From the NCBI RefSeq assembly GCF_002266435.3, contig NZ_CP029426.2, positions 6,354,001-6,418,000 on the forward strand: a stretch of 64,000 nt of DNA. The letters run 5' to 3'. Position numbers and translations under genes: made by a program. Below are positions 1 through 9,754 of this stretch, one piece after another. Position 1 is the first letter of the stretch. The number at the start of each line of letters is the position of its first letter. Under the pieces are notes generated by a model. That model saw only the letters and a list, made by a program, of their open reading frames with translations. It was not told the DNA's origin and searched no databases. This DNA is from Bradyrhizobium amphicarpaeae (GTDB lineage: Bacteria > Pseudomonadota > Alphaproteobacteria > Rhizobiales > Xanthobacteraceae).

Positions 1-1
1 C

Positions 2-726
<725 letters not shown>

Positions 727-730
<4 letters not shown>

Positions 731-1440
731 CGACATTGCTCAACGTCAAGGACCTGCGCGCCTATTACGGTCAGGTCCAGGCGCTCCATGGCCTGTCCTT
801 CTCGCTCAACGAGGGCTCGCTCGTGACGCTGCTCGGAGCCAACGGCGCCGGCAAGACCACCACGCTGCGCGCGATCTGCAACATGGTGCGCTCCACCGGC
901 GGCATCGAGTTCGACGGCAAGCCGCTGAACAACCGCTCCACCGAGAGCATCGTGCGGTTCGGCATCGCCCACGTGCCGCAGGGCCGCGGCACCTTCACCA
1001 CCATGACCGTGGAGGAGAATCTCCAGCTCGGGGCCATCACCCGCAAGGACAGCGCCGGGATCGTCTCCGACATCGAGCGCATGTACGCGCATTTCCCGGT
1101 GCTGAAACAGCGCCACACCCAGCAGGCCGGCACGCTCTCCGGCGGCGAGCAGCAGATGCTCGCGGTCGCGCGTGCCCTGATGCTGCGGCCGCGCCTGATG
1201 CTGCTGGACGAGCCCTCCTTCGGCCTCGCGCCGCTGGTGGTACGCGACCTGTTCGGCATCCTCGGCAAGATCAACCGCGAGGACAAGGTGTCGATCCTGG
1301 TGGTCGAGCAGAACGCCCAGCTCGCGCTCGAGCTCGCCGACCAGGCCTATGTGATCGAGACCGGCCGCATCGTGATGTCGGGCAATGCCAAGGACATCGC
1401 GAACAACGAAGAAATCCGCAAATCCTATCTGGGTTACTGA
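727..1440 (+). CDS. livF: Branched-chain amino-acid type ABC transporter ATPase LivF
   Basis: Second cytoplasmic ATPase of the same importer, 237 aa, the normal LivF length. Walker A GANGAGKTTT is near residue 37, the canonical signature LSGGEQQML near 137, and Walker B with D-loop LLLDEPSFGLAP near 158. Unlike the LivG partner it has the classical LSGG signature, which is the usual LivF/LivG difference. The ATG at 727 overlaps the TGA of livG. The livH gene follows after 14 bases with a GGGAG ribosome-binding site, so livG-livF-livH-livM read as one operon. Confidence 0.94.
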
Positions 1441-1454
1441 GGGAGCCGGGACAA

Positions 1455-2333
1455 ATGGAGCTTTTCACCAACCAGGTCCTGGCTGGAATCGCCACCGGCG
1501 CCATTTACGCCTGCATGGCGCTGGCCGTGGTGATGATCTACCAGGCCATCGACCATCTCAACTTCGCGCAAGGCGAGATGGCGATGTTTGCGACTTTCGT
1601 CTCATGGCAGCTGATGCAGTGGGGCGTGCCCTACTGGGGCGCTTTCGTGATCACGCTGGTCTTCGCCTTCGTCGGCGGCGTCGCGATCGAGCGCATCCTG
1701 TTCAAGCCGCTCGCCAAGGCGCCGGTGCTGACCAATGTCGCCGGCTTCATCGCGCTGTTCGCGATCATCAACTCCTCGGCGGGCCTGATCTGGGATTTCA
1801 CCATCAAGCAATACCCGACCCCGTTCGGCTCCTCGCCGTTCCTGGGCAGCCAGCTGATCTCGACCCACCAGGCCGGCATGATCGGTGTCACGGTGCTGCT
1901 GCTGATCGGGCTCTACTTCTTCTTCCAGTACACGCGGATCGGCCTCGCCATGCGGGCCGCCGCCTCGGTGCCTGAATCCGCCCGCCTCGTCGGCATCAAC
2001 ACGAGCTGGATGATCGCGCTCGGCTGGGGCATGGCCTCGGCGATCGGCGCCATCGCCGGCATGCTGATCGCGCCGGTCGTGTTCCTGGAGCCCAACATGA
2101 TGGGCGGCGTGCTGATCTACGGTTTTGCAGCCGCCGTGCTCGGCGGATTGACCAGCCCGTTCGGCGCCGTCGTCGGCGGCTTCCTCATGGGCATCTTCGA
2201 GAATCTCGCTGGCACGTACATCCCGGGCGTCGGCAACGAGCTGAAGCTCCCGATCGCGCTCGCGCTGATCATCTCCGTCCTGGTCGTCAAACCCGCTGGC
2301 CTGTTCGGCCGGCACATCGTCAAGCGAGTTTGA
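1455..2333 (+). CDS. livH: Branched-chain amino-acid type ABC transporter permease LivH
   Basis: Inner-membrane permease of 292 aa with about eight hydrophobic segments and the LivH-typical N-terminus that contains GAIYACMALAVVMIYQ and NFAQGEMAM. The conserved cytoplasmic loop that contacts the ATPases is visible as RAAASVPESARLVGIN near residues 168-183. The start ATG follows a GGGAGCCGGGAC leader. The stop TGA is three bases before the livM ATG. With LivM it forms the translocation channel. Confidence 0.93.
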   Translation: MELFTNQVLAGIATGAIYACMALAVVMIYQAIDHLNFAQGEMAMFATFVSWQLMQWGVPYWGAFVITLVFAFVGGVAIERILFKPLAKAPVLTNVAGFIALFAIINSSAGLIWDFTIKQYPTPFGSSPFLGSQLISTHQAGMIGVTVLLLIGLYFFFQYTRIGLAMRAAASVPESARLVGINTSWMIALGWGMASAIGAIAGMLIAPVVFLEPNMMGGVLIYGFAAAVLGGLTSPFGAVVGGFLMGIFENLAGTYIPGVGNELKLPIALALIISVLVVKPAGLFGRHIVKRV

Positions 2334-2335
2334 TC

Positions 2336-3355
2336 ATGAGCGCAGCAGAAGAAGTCGTTGCCGAAGGCCACGAGGCGGTCGAGGCCGTTCCGAAGCGGGC
2401 CATGACGCTGGGCACGGGCACCTCGCTGGTGGTGCTCGCGGCGCTGATCATCATGCCCGTCTTCGTCAAGAACTTCATCATCTTCCAGATGACGATGCTC
2501 CTGATCTACGGGCTCGCCGTGATGGCGCTGAACATCCTGACCGGCGGCTCGGGCCAGTTCTCGCTCGGCCAGAGCGCCTTCTACGCCGTCGGCGCCTATA
2601 CGTCGGCGGTGCTGATGGAGTACTTCAACGTCAACTATGCGCTGACAATTCCGATTTCCGCCGCGGTCTGCTTCGGATTCGGTTACCTGTTCGGCAAGCC
2701 GGCACTGCGTCTGTCGGGCGTCTATCTCGCGCTCGCGACATTCGCGCTTGCCACCGCGATGCCACAGTTGCTGAAGCTGAACTTCCTCGAGCACTGGACC
2801 GGCGGCGTGCAGGGCCTCGTCGTCACCAAGCCGGACGCGCCGTTCGGGCTACCCATGTCGCAGGACATGTGGCTGTACTACTTCTCACTGGCCGTCGTGA
2901 TCGCGATCTACATCTTCTCGGTGAACCTGCTGCGCTCCCGCTCGGGCCGCGCCTTCATGGCGATTCGTGACAACGAGATCGCGGCCTCCTCCATGGGTGT
3001 CAACGTCGCGCTGTACAAGACGCTGGCCTTCGGGGTCTCCGCCGGTATCACCGGCGTTGCCGGCTCGCTTGGCGCCATCGCCGTGCAGTTCGTCGCACCC
3101 GACAGCTACACCATCACGCTCGCGATCTCGCTGTTCCTCGGCATGGTCGTCGGCGGCGTCGGCTGGCTGCCCGGCTCGTTCGTCGGCGCCGCGTTCATCA
3201 TCTTCGTGCCGAACATGGCGGAGAGCATTTCCAAAGGCCTCTCCGGCGCCGTGTTCGGCGTGCTGCTTTTCCTCGTCATCTACCTCGTGCCGCATGGCGC
3301 AAGGCAGATCGCGATCCTGGGCCAGCAATTGGTCGGCAAGCTCAGGAAGAACTGA
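2336..3355 (+). CDS. livM: Branched-chain amino-acid type ABC transporter permease LivM
   Basis: Second inner-membrane permease, 339 aa from the ATG at 2336. An in-frame TTG at 2330 overlaps the livH stop, but the ATG is preferred. A hydrophilic N-terminal stretch of about 25 residues precedes the first membrane segment. LivM hallmarks are NILTGGSGQFSLGQSAFYAVGAY near residue 70 and the ATPase-contact loop RAFMAIRDNEIAASSMGVN near residue 205. The gene ends 29 bases before the first binding-protein gene. Confidence 0.93.
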   Translation: MSAAEEVVAEGHEAVEAVPKRAMTLGTGTSLVVLAALIIMPVFVKNFIIFQMTMLLIYGLAVMALNILTGGSGQFSLGQSAFYAVGAYTSAVLMEYFNVNYALTIPISAAVCFGFGYLFGKPALRLSGVYLALATFALATAMPQLLKLNFLEHWTGGVQGLVVTKPDAPFGLPMSQDMWLYYFSLAVVIAIYIFSVNLLRSRSGRAFMAIRDNEIAASSMGVNVALYKTLAFGVSAGITGVAGSLGAIAVQFVAPDSYTITLAISLFLGMVVGGVGWLPGSFVGAAFIIFVPNMAESISKGLSGAVFGVLLFLVIYLVPHGARQIAILGQQLVGKLRKN

Positions 3356-3384
3356 AGACCGTTAGATTAGAGAAGGAGATCGAT

Positions 3385-4620
3385 TTGTCGTTTGGAAGAA
3401 CACTCCGAGCCGCCGCGCTGGTCACGGCAACGGCGGCCGTCACTCTCGCCTCCGGCGCAGCACTTGCCCAGAAGAAGTACGACACCGGCGCGTCCGACAC
3501 CGAGATCAAGATCGGCAATATCATGCCGTACAGCGGTCCGGCCTCGGCCTATGGCGTCATCGGCAAGACCGAAGAAGCCTTCTTCAAGATGATCAACGAC
3601 AAGGGCGGCATCAACGGCCGCAAGATCAACTTCGTCACCTATGACGACGGCTATTCGCCGCCGAAAGCCGTCGAGCAAGTCCGCAAGCTGGTCGAGAGCG
3701 ACGAGGTTCTCGTCGTCTTCAATCCGCTCGGCACGCCCTCGAACAGCGCGATCCAGAAGTACCTCAACGCCAAGAAGATCCCGCAGCTGTTCGTCGCCAC
3801 CGGCGCCACCAAGTGGAACGATCCGAAGAACTTCCCCTGGACCATCGGCTGGCAGCCCTCCTACCAGAGCGAAGCGCAGATCTATGCCAAATGGCTGATG
3901 AAGGAGAAGCCGGACGCCAAGATCGCGATCCTCTATCAGAACGACGATTTCGGCAAAGACTATCTCAAGGGCACCAAGGACGGCCTCGGCGCCAAGGCCT
4001 CGTCCATGATCATCATGGAAGAGAGCTATGAAGTGTCCGAGCCCTCGATCGACGGCCACATCGTCAAGATCAAGGCGGCCAACCCCGACGTGCTGCTGAT
4101 CTACACCACGCCGAAGTTCGCGGCCCAGACCATCAAGAAGACCGCCGAGCTCAGCTGGAAGCCGCTCCAGATCCTCACCAACGTGTCGATCTCTGTCGGC
4201 AGCGTGATGAAGCCGGCCGGCTTCGAGGCCGCGCAGGGCGTGCTGTCGGCGGCCTATGCCAAGGACTCCACCGATCCGCAATGGGCCAACGATCTCGGCA
4301 TGAAGAAGTGGAACGAGTTCGTCGACAAGTACATGCCTGGTGCCGACAAGTCCGACACCAGCATGGTCTATGGCTACGGCGCGGCCTCGACCCTGGCCAA
4401 GGTGCTGGAGATGTGCGGCGACGATCTCACCCGCGCAAACATCATGAAGCAGGCCGCGAGCCTGAAGGACTTTGCGCCGGATACCCTGCTGCCGGGCGTC
4501 AAGATCAACACCAGTCAGACCGACTTCGCCCCGATCGCCCAGCTCCAGATGCAGCGCTTCAAGGGCGAGAAGTGGGAACTGTTCGGCGAGATCATCAGCG
4601 GCGACGTCACCTCCGAGTGA
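3385..4620 (+). CDS. Periplasmic ABC substrate-binding protein, paralogue 1
   Basis: Type I periplasmic binding protein (Leu/Ile/Val-binding family), 411 aa, with a Sec signal peptide (hydrophobic core near residues 8-27, cleavage after ALA) and a mature start at QKKYDTGASDTEIKIGN. The ordered GNIMPYSGPASAYG segment and the DDFGKDYLKG hinge are typical. The start is TTG at 3385, supported by AGAAGGAG eight bases upstream; no better start keeps the signal peptide. It follows livM closely and ends with a strong terminator. Two close paralogues follow in tandem (4753 and 6221), differing mainly in the signal peptide and scattered positions. It probably captures the substrate for livGFHM. Confidence 0.92.
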   Translation: MSFGRTLRAAALVTATAAVTLASGAALAQKKYDTGASDTEIKIGNIMPYSGPASAYGVIGKTEEAFFKMINDKGGINGRKINFVTYDDGYSPPKAVEQVRKLVESDEVLVVFNPLGTPSNSAIQKYLNAKKIPQLFVATGATKWNDPKNFPWTIGWQPSYQSEAQIYAKWLMKEKPDAKIAILYQNDDFGKDYLKGTKDGLGAKASSMIIMEESYEVSEPSIDGHIVKIKAANPDVLLIYTTPKFAAQTIKKTAELSWKPLQILTNVSISVGSVMKPAGFEAAQGVLSAAYAKDSTDPQWANDLGMKKWNEFVDKYMPGADKSDTSMVYGYGAASTLAKVLEMCGDDLTRANIMKQAASLKDFAPDTLLPGVKINTSQTDFAPIAQLQMQRFKGEKWELFGEIISGDVTSE

Positions 4621-4658
4621 CGCTGACGCCATAGTCCGGATCTGGTCCGAAACGACAG

Positions 4659-4689
4659 AGCCCCCGCGGGCAGCCCGCGGGGGCTTTTT
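4659..4689 (+). terminator. Rho-independent terminator after binding-protein paralogue 1
   Basis: A perfect 12-bp stem (AGCCCCCGCGGG at 4659-4670 with CCCGCGGGGGCT at 4674-4685) with a 3-nt loop is followed by a run of T. It lies 38 bases past the stop codon. Confidence 0.9.
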
Positions 4690-4752
4690 GTTGACGTCAG
4701 GCGTCAATCTTGTTCAATGCGGCGCACCGATCCATTCCGGGGTGGGAGAAAG

Positions 4753-5979
4753 ATGACTGCCGTTCGTTCTCAGGTTGCGGCCCTCTGGACCGCGCTCGCT
4801 TTGTGCACCGCAATGAGCAGCCCGGCACTGGCCCAGAAGAAGTACGACAGCGGCGCATCCGACACCGAGATCAAGATCGGCAACATCATGCCTTATAGCG
4901 GCCCGGCCTCGGCCTATGCCGCGATCGGCAAGGCCGAGGAAGCCTATTTCAACAAGGTCAATGCCGAGGGCGGCATCAACGGCCGCAAGATCAAGTTCAT
5001 CTCCTATGACGACGCCTATTCGCCGCCGAAGACGGTGGAGCAGGCGCGCAAGCTGGTCGAGAGCGACGGGGTGCTGCTGATCTTCGGCTCGCTCGGAACC
5101 TCCACCAACAGCGCCATCCGCAAATACATGAACGAGAAGAAGGTGCCGCAATTATTCGTGGCGAGCGGCGCCTCGAAGTGGAACGATCCCAGGCAATATC
5201 CCTGGACCATGGGCTGGCAGCCGAGCTACGCGAGCGAGGCGCGCATCTACGCCAAATACATCATGAAGGAGAAGCCGGACGGAAAGATCGGCGTGCTCTA
5301 CCAGAACGACGATTTCGGCAAGGACTATCTGAAGGGGCTGAAGGACGGCCTCGGGCCCAAGGCCTCGATGATCGTGCTGGAAGAGGCTTACGACACCTCC
5401 GAGCCCGCGATCGACGAGCACGTCGTGAAGCTGAAGGCCTCGGGCGCCGACGTCTTCATCAGCATCACCACGCCGAAATTCGCCGCGCAGGCGATCAAGA
5501 AGGCGGCGGAGATCAACTGGCATCCGGTCCACATCGTCTCCAACGTCTCCGCCTCCGTCGGCGGCGTGATCGAGCCGGCGGGCATCGAGATCTCGCAAGG
5601 CTTGCTGTCGGCGAGCTACACCAAGGACGGCTCCGATCCGCAGTGGAATGCCGACGACGGCATGAAGAAATTCTACAACTTCGTCGCCCAATACGACCCC
5701 AAGGCCAACAAGCTCGATGCCGGCGTCGTGTTCGGTTATGCCGCAGCTCAAACCATGGTAAAGGTGCTGCAGATGTGCGGCGACGACCTCACCCGCGAGA
5801 ACGTCATGAAGCAGGCAGCTTCCTTGAAGGATTTCGAGCCCGACACGCTGCTGCCCGGCATCAGGATCAACACCGCAGCCGACAATTTCGCCCCGATCGA
5901 ACAGCTGCAGATGATGCGCTTCAAGGGCCGGAAATGGGAGCTGTTCGGCGACATCATCTCCAGCGAAATGGGCCACTGA
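4753..5979 (+). CDS. Periplasmic ABC substrate-binding protein, paralogue 2
   Basis: Type I periplasmic binding protein of 408 aa, a close relative of its two neighbours across the whole mature protein (same KKYDSGASDTEIKIGN start, YQNDDFGKDYLKG hinge and CGDDLTRENVMKQAASLKDF C-terminal helix). The ATG at 4753 is chosen because GGTGGGAGA lies just upstream and the protein then begins directly with a signal peptide (MTAVRSQVAALWTALAL, cleavage after ALA). An in-frame ATG at 4717 would add 12 charged residues. The gene lies between two terminators, so it needs its own promoter or readthrough. It may widen the ligand range of the shared importer. Confidence 0.91.
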   Translation: MTAVRSQVAALWTALALCTAMSSPALAQKKYDSGASDTEIKIGNIMPYSGPASAYAAIGKAEEAYFNKVNAEGGINGRKIKFISYDDAYSPPKTVEQARKLVESDGVLLIFGSLGTSTNSAIRKYMNEKKVPQLFVASGASKWNDPRQYPWTMGWQPSYASEARIYAKYIMKEKPDGKIGVLYQNDDFGKDYLKGLKDGLGPKASMIVLEEAYDTSEPAIDEHVVKLKASGADVFISITTPKFAAQAIKKAAEINWHPVHIVSNVSASVGGVIEPAGIEISQGLLSASYTKDGSDPQWNADDGMKKFYNFVAQYDPKANKLDAGVVFGYAAAQTMVKVLQMCGDDLTRENVMKQAASLKDFEPDTLLPGIRINTAADNFAPIEQLQMMRFKGRKWELFGDIISSEMGH

Positions 5980-6086
5980 AGCAGCGCAACTCAAAATCGC
6001 TCGGGGATCCGTTAAGCAACTCAAGACAGCCGGATCTTCTCGCAGTCGCACAAGAGACCGGCCGCGCCCTTGACTACTAAAGAAGC

Positions 6087-6115
6087 AGCCCCTGCGACCC
6101 CGTCGCGGGGGCTTT
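6087..6115 (+). terminator. Rho-independent terminator after binding-protein paralogue 2
   Basis: A 12-bp stem with one G-T pair (AGCCCCTGCGAC at 6087-6098, GTCGCGGGGGCT at 6102-6113), a CCC loop and a short T run. The stem sequence resembles the terminators after paralogues 1 and 3. Confidence 0.85.
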
Positions 6116-6220
6116 CTGTTGAAGGCATCAGCCAAATCGTATTGAATTGCGGCAGCGTCGCCAAAAAAACCGAGACAAGAAACGGGGCGCACACACACCA
6201 AAGAAAATAGGGAGATAGGA

Positions 6221-7450
6221 ATGCCCGCTGTCACCGGCAAACTTGCGGCCGCGTCACTGGCGCTTGCGCTCATTGCGGCCTCGGCCTCAACTGCATCGGC
6301 CCAGAAGAAATACGATACCGGCGCGACCGATACCGAGATCAAGATCGGCAACATCATGCCTTACAGCGGACCTGCCTCCGCCTACGGCATCATCGGGCGG
6401 ACCGAAGCCGCCTATTTCAAGAAGATCAACGAGGAGGGCGGCATCAACGGCCGCAAGATCAACTTCATCTCCTACGACGACGGCTATTCGCCGCCGAAGA
6501 CCGTGGAGCAGGCGCGCAAGCTGGTCGAGAGCGACGAGGTGCTGTTGATCTTCAATTCGCTCGGCACGCCGCCGAACTCGGCGATCCAGAAATACATGAA
6601 CTCGAAGAAGGTGCCGCAATTGTTCGTCGCCACCGGCGCCACCAAGTGGAACGATCCGAAGGACTTCCCGTGGACCATGGGCTGGCAACCCAACTACCAG
6701 AGCGAAACGCAGATCTACGCGAAGTACATCCTGAAGGAGATGCCGAACGCCAAGATCGCCGTTCTGTTTCAGAACGACGACTACGGCAAGGACTATCTCA
6801 AGGGCCTGAAGGACGGGCTCGGCGCCAAAGCCGCGACCATGATCGTGGCCGAAGAAAGCTACGAGACGTCGGAGCCGACCATCGACAACCACATCGTCAA
6901 GCTGAAGTCGACGGGTGCCGACGTCTTCGTCAACATCACCACGCCGAAATTCGCAGCGCAGGCGATCAAGAAGAACGCCGAGATCGGCTGGAAACCGACT
7001 CATTTCCTCAACAACGTCTCGGCCTCGGTCGGCAGCGTGATCAAGCCGGCAGGGTTCGACAACGCGCAAGGCATCATCTCTGCGGCCTATCTGAAGGACA
7101 CCACGGACACCCAATGGGCGAATGACGCCGGCATGAAGGGCTTCGTCGACTTCATGACGAAATACTTCCCCGAAGGCGACAAGACCGACAACGGCACCAT
7201 CGTCGGCTACGGTGTCGCGCAGACACTGGTCCAGGTGCTCAAGAACTGCGGCGACGACCTCACGCGCGCGAACGTCATGAAGCAGGCCGCCAGCCTGAAG
7301 GACTTCCGCACCGAGGTGCTGCTGCCGGGCATCAAGATCAACACGTCGGCGACCGACTTCGCGCCGATCAGCTCGCTGCAGCTTCAGCGTTTCAAGGGCG
7401 AGCGCTGGGACCTGTTCGGCGACGTGATCAGCGCCGACGTCGGCGGCTAG
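6221..7450 (+). CDS. Periplasmic ABC substrate-binding protein, paralogue 3
   Basis: Third tandem type I periplasmic binding protein, 409 aa, with a signal peptide (hydrophobic residues 8-26, cleavage near ASA) and the same mature start QKKYDTGATDTEIKIGN. The start ATG is preceded by GGGAGATAGGA. The ligand-pocket regions stay close to paralogues 1 and 2, while the middle loop (KYFPEGDKTDNGTIVGYG) differs. It has its own 240-base upstream region and its own terminator, so it is probably transcribed independently of the other copies. Confidence 0.92.
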   Translation: MPAVTGKLAAASLALALIAASASTASAQKKYDTGATDTEIKIGNIMPYSGPASAYGIIGRTEAAYFKKINEEGGINGRKINFISYDDGYSPPKTVEQARKLVESDEVLLIFNSLGTPPNSAIQKYMNSKKVPQLFVATGATKWNDPKDFPWTMGWQPNYQSETQIYAKYILKEMPNAKIAVLFQNDDYGKDYLKGLKDGLGAKAATMIVAEESYETSEPTIDNHIVKLKSTGADVFVNITTPKFAAQAIKKNAEIGWKPTHFLNNVSASVGSVIKPAGFDNAQGIISAAYLKDTTDTQWANDAGMKGFVDFMTKYFPEGDKTDNGTIVGYGVAQTLVQVLKNCGDDLTRANVMKQAASLKDFRTEVLLPGIKINTSATDFAPISSLQLQRFKGERWDLFGDVISADVGG

Positions 7451-7472
7451 CCGCCTGACGATTTGACCACGG

Positions 7473-7506
7473 AAAGCCCCCTGCGAGACCGTCGCAGGGG
7501 GCTTTT
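7473..7506 (+). terminator. Rho-independent terminator after binding-protein paralogue 3
   Basis: A perfect 14-bp stem (7473-7486 with 7492-7505), loop GACCG, ending in TTTT. The core GCCCCCTGCGA is shared with the terminators after the other two paralogues. Confidence 0.9.
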
Positions 7507-7644
7507 GCGTGGCCGCCGATCATGATCACGCGATTGCATAATCGAATGACGGCAAAGCCGGCTTACGCTTTGGCGCCCGATGCGGTAGGCAGGTGAACGG
7601 CGGCAAAGGCCGCCGGTCTCTTCCGTCTGCCGAAAGCCATCGTG

Positions 7645-8928
7645 ATGACCGACCGCCGTCCCCTGCTCCGCGCGCTCTACGACGCCGCCGTTGCCGCCGC
7701 CCATCCCGATGTGGTGCTGGCGCCGCACTTGCGGCCCGCGCCCAAGGGACGCGTGATCTGCCTGGCCGCCGGCAAGGGCGCAGCCGCCATGGCGGCTGCG
7801 GCCGAGCGGCATTATCTCGACACGCTGCAGCTCGCACCGGAGCGCCTGGTCGGCGTCGCCACCACGCGCCACGGCTACGGCGTGCCGACGCGCCGCGTCC
7901 GCGTGGTCGAAGCGGGCCATCCCGTGCCCGACGAGGCCGGCTTGAAGGGCGCGGCCGACACGCTCGCGCTCGCGGGCGAAGCCGGGCCGGACGATCTGCT
8001 TCTGGTGCTGCTCACCGGCGGCGGCTCGGCGAACTGGATCGCCCCCAGCGAGGGCATCAGCTTCGCGCAGAAGCAGGCGGTCAACAAGGCACTGCTGCGC
8101 TCGGGCGCGCCGATCGGCGAGATGAACATCGTCAGGAAACATCTGTCGCGGATCAAAGGCGGACGTCTTGCGCGAGCGGGCAAAAATGCCGCCGAGATCG
8201 TGACGCTCGCGATCTCGGACGTGCCGCATGACGATCCTTCCGCGATCGCCTCCGGTCCCACGGTGCCCGATCCGACCACGCTGGCCGATGCGCGCGCCAT
8301 CGTCGCGAGATACAAGCTCGACATCGACGATGCCGTGCGCCGCGCGCTCGACGATCCCGCCAACGAAAGCTGCAAACCCGGCGATGGCGCCTTCGCCCGC
8401 GCGCATTTCGAATTGATCGCGCGGCCCAAGCAGTCGCTCGACGCCGCGGTGAAGCTGGCGCGCTCCTCCGGTTACGAGACCGTCGACCTCGGCGCCGATC
8501 TCGAAGGCGAGGCGCGCGAGGTTGCCGCCGATCACGCCAGGCTGGCGCTGCAAGCGCGCGCGCAAGGCAAGCGCCTCGCGATCCTTTCCGGCGGCGAGCT
8601 CACGGTGACGGTGCGCGGCAATGGGCGCGGCGGGCCGAACCAGGAATACGCGCTGGCACTCGCCGCCCTGCTGCAGGACACGCCTGACGTTTCGGCGTTG
8701 GCCGGCGACACCGACGGTGCCGACGGCGGCGCCGGCAACCCCACCGACCCCGCCGGCGCGCTGATCGATGTGACAACGTTCGCGAAGATGAAGGCGCAGG
8801 GGCTTCAACCGCAGGCGTACCTGGACAACAACGACGCGACCAGCTTCTTCGAGGCGACGGGGGATTTGCTGCTGCCGGGACCGACGCTGACCAATGTGAA
8901 TGACATCAGGGTGATCCTGGTGGATTGA
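7645..8928 (+). CDS. Glycerate 2-kinase, MOFRL family (also annotated as hydroxypyruvate reductase TtuD)
   Basis: Predicted cytoplasmic D-glycerate 2-kinase of 427 aa, the usual length for the GckA/MOFRL family. The N-terminal domain has the glycine-rich VICLAAGKGAAAM segment near residue 35 and LLTGGGSANWIAP near 125. The C-terminal MOFRL domain shows LSGGELTVTVRGNGRGGPNQEYAL near 310 and AGDTDGADGGAG near 350. An in-frame GTG at 7642 precedes the chosen ATG; neither has a strong ribosome-binding site. Members of this family are often misannotated as hydroxypyruvate reductase (TtuD). It follows the terminator of the binding-protein array and probably has its own promoter. Confidence 0.88.
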   Translation: MTDRRPLLRALYDAAVAAAHPDVVLAPHLRPAPKGRVICLAAGKGAAAMAAAAERHYLDTLQLAPERLVGVATTRHGYGVPTRRVRVVEAGHPVPDEAGLKGAADTLALAGEAGPDDLLLVLLTGGGSANWIAPSEGISFAQKQAVNKALLRSGAPIGEMNIVRKHLSRIKGGRLARAGKNAAEIVTLAISDVPHDDPSAIASGPTVPDPTTLADARAIVARYKLDIDDAVRRALDDPANESCKPGDGAFARAHFELIARPKQSLDAAVKLARSSGYETVDLGADLEGEAREVAADHARLALQARAQGKRLAILSGGELTVTVRGNGRGGPNQEYALALAALLQDTPDVSALAGDTDGADGGAGNPTDPAGALIDVTTFAKMKAQGLQPQAYLDNNDATSFFEATGDLLLPGPTLTNVNDIRVILVD

Positions 8929-8946
8929 GGCGTCTCAATCCCGGCA

Positions 8947-9027
8947 CGTCATTGGCGAGCGCAGCGAAGCAATCCAGGATCCCTCCGCGGCGACACTCTG
9001 GATTGCTTCGCTGCGCTCGCAATGACG
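8947..9027. repeat. Intergenic palindromic repeat (GTCATTGCGAGCGCAGCGAAG family)
   Basis: Two inverted arms of about 30 bases (CGTCATTGGCGAGCG... at 8947-8977, ending ...CGCTCGCAATGACG at 9027) enclose a GC-rich loop. They lie between the convergent kinase and MarR genes. A single-arm copy of the same core is at 63109-63138. Such dispersed elements are common in Bradyrhizobium intergenic regions. It may act as a bidirectional transcript end. Confidence 0.85.
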
Positions 9028-9044
9028 GGAGATGACAGTCCGCC

Positions 9045-9578
9045 TCAGAACTCGTTCGCGACCTTCGCGAGCATCGCGATGAGGGCTTCGCGGTTGGCCT
9101 GCCCGAGCAGCTCGTTCAGCCGGGCCTCGTGCTTGGTGGCGACGAGCTTCTTGGCGCGCGCCAGCACCGCCTTGCCCTTGTCGGTCAGCACCAGGATGTG
9201 CGAGCGGCGGTCGTTGGTGGAGCGGATCCGCGCGCAAAGGTCGCGACTCTCGAGATTGTCGAGCATGGCGACGAAGTTCGGCCTGAGGATGCCGAGGGTG
9301 GAGGCGATCTCGGTCTGGTTACGGCCCGGGTTCTTCTCGACCAGCAGCAGCACGGAGAACTGCGCCGGCGTGAGCTGGAGCGAGGCCATGCAGCGCAGGA
9401 AGTTCTCGAACACCTTGAGCTGCGCCCGCTTCAGCACGTAGCCGAGCTGTTCCGAGAGTTCGCCGAGCTGAAGCGCTTCGCCCGCCCCCTGACCTTGCAG
9501 CTCGGCCGCGTCCTTGCGGCCCTTGGCCGTGTCGGCCGGCTTTTCGGAGGACTTTTCGGCGGCTTTGGAAACGGTCAT
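9045..9578 (-). CDS. couR: MarR family transcriptional regulator (CouR-like)
   Basis: Winged-helix DNA-binding repressor of 177 aa, longer than the usual 140-150 because of a polar Ala/Lys/Glu-rich N-terminal tail of about 25 residues. The MarR core is clear: recognition region QTEIASTLGILRPNFVAMLDNLES near residues 92-115 and the wing with RSTNDRRSHILVLTDKG near 120-136. It is divergent from the ABC transporter at 9755, and a perfect 10-bp inverted repeat lies between them. In R. palustris the MarR repressor CouR responds to p-coumaroyl-CoA and is encoded with these transport and couAB genes. The symbol rests on that gene-context match, not on a sequence search. Confidence 0.8.
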   Translation of the reverse strand: MTVSKAAEKSSEKPADTAKGRKDAAELQGQGAGEALQLGELSEQLGYVLKRAQLKVFENFLRCMASLQLTPAQFSVLLLVEKNPGRNQTEIASTLGILRPNFVAMLDNLESRDLCARIRSTNDRRSHILVLTDKGKAVLARAKKLVATKHEARLNELLGQANREALIAMLAKVANEF

Positions 9579-9635
9579 CGCCTCGTGCTCGTAATCCCGC
9601 TAAATTCGGGAGGGATCGTTCCCGCCCTTGATGTT

Positions 9636-9669
9636 ATATTTGATAATTGTTATGGACCATATCAAATAT
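9636..9669. promoter_or_regulatory. Candidate MarR operator in the divergent regulator/transporter promoter
   Basis: A perfect inverted repeat ATATTTGATA (9636-9645) / TATCAAATAT (9660-9669) with a 14-base spacer sits in a strikingly AT-rich patch, 58 bases from the MarR start and 85 from the permease start. The spacer also contains TGTTATGG, a half-site like those found before pobA, tarP and couA. Confidence 0.6.
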
Positions 9670-9754
9670 CGTCAGCGTTTTTCAATGGCTGTGAGCAGAC
9701 CATCCACCGCAATCCGGGGGACCGGTCCGTTATCTTAAGGGGGAGCGTCCGGTC

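Noticed and set aside
3367..4707. A minus-strand open frame of 446 codons across the first binding-protein gene
   Set aside because: Composition is His/Arg/Gly/Asp-rich and repeats in the same form opposite each of the three paralogues, as expected from a complementary frame of similar genes.
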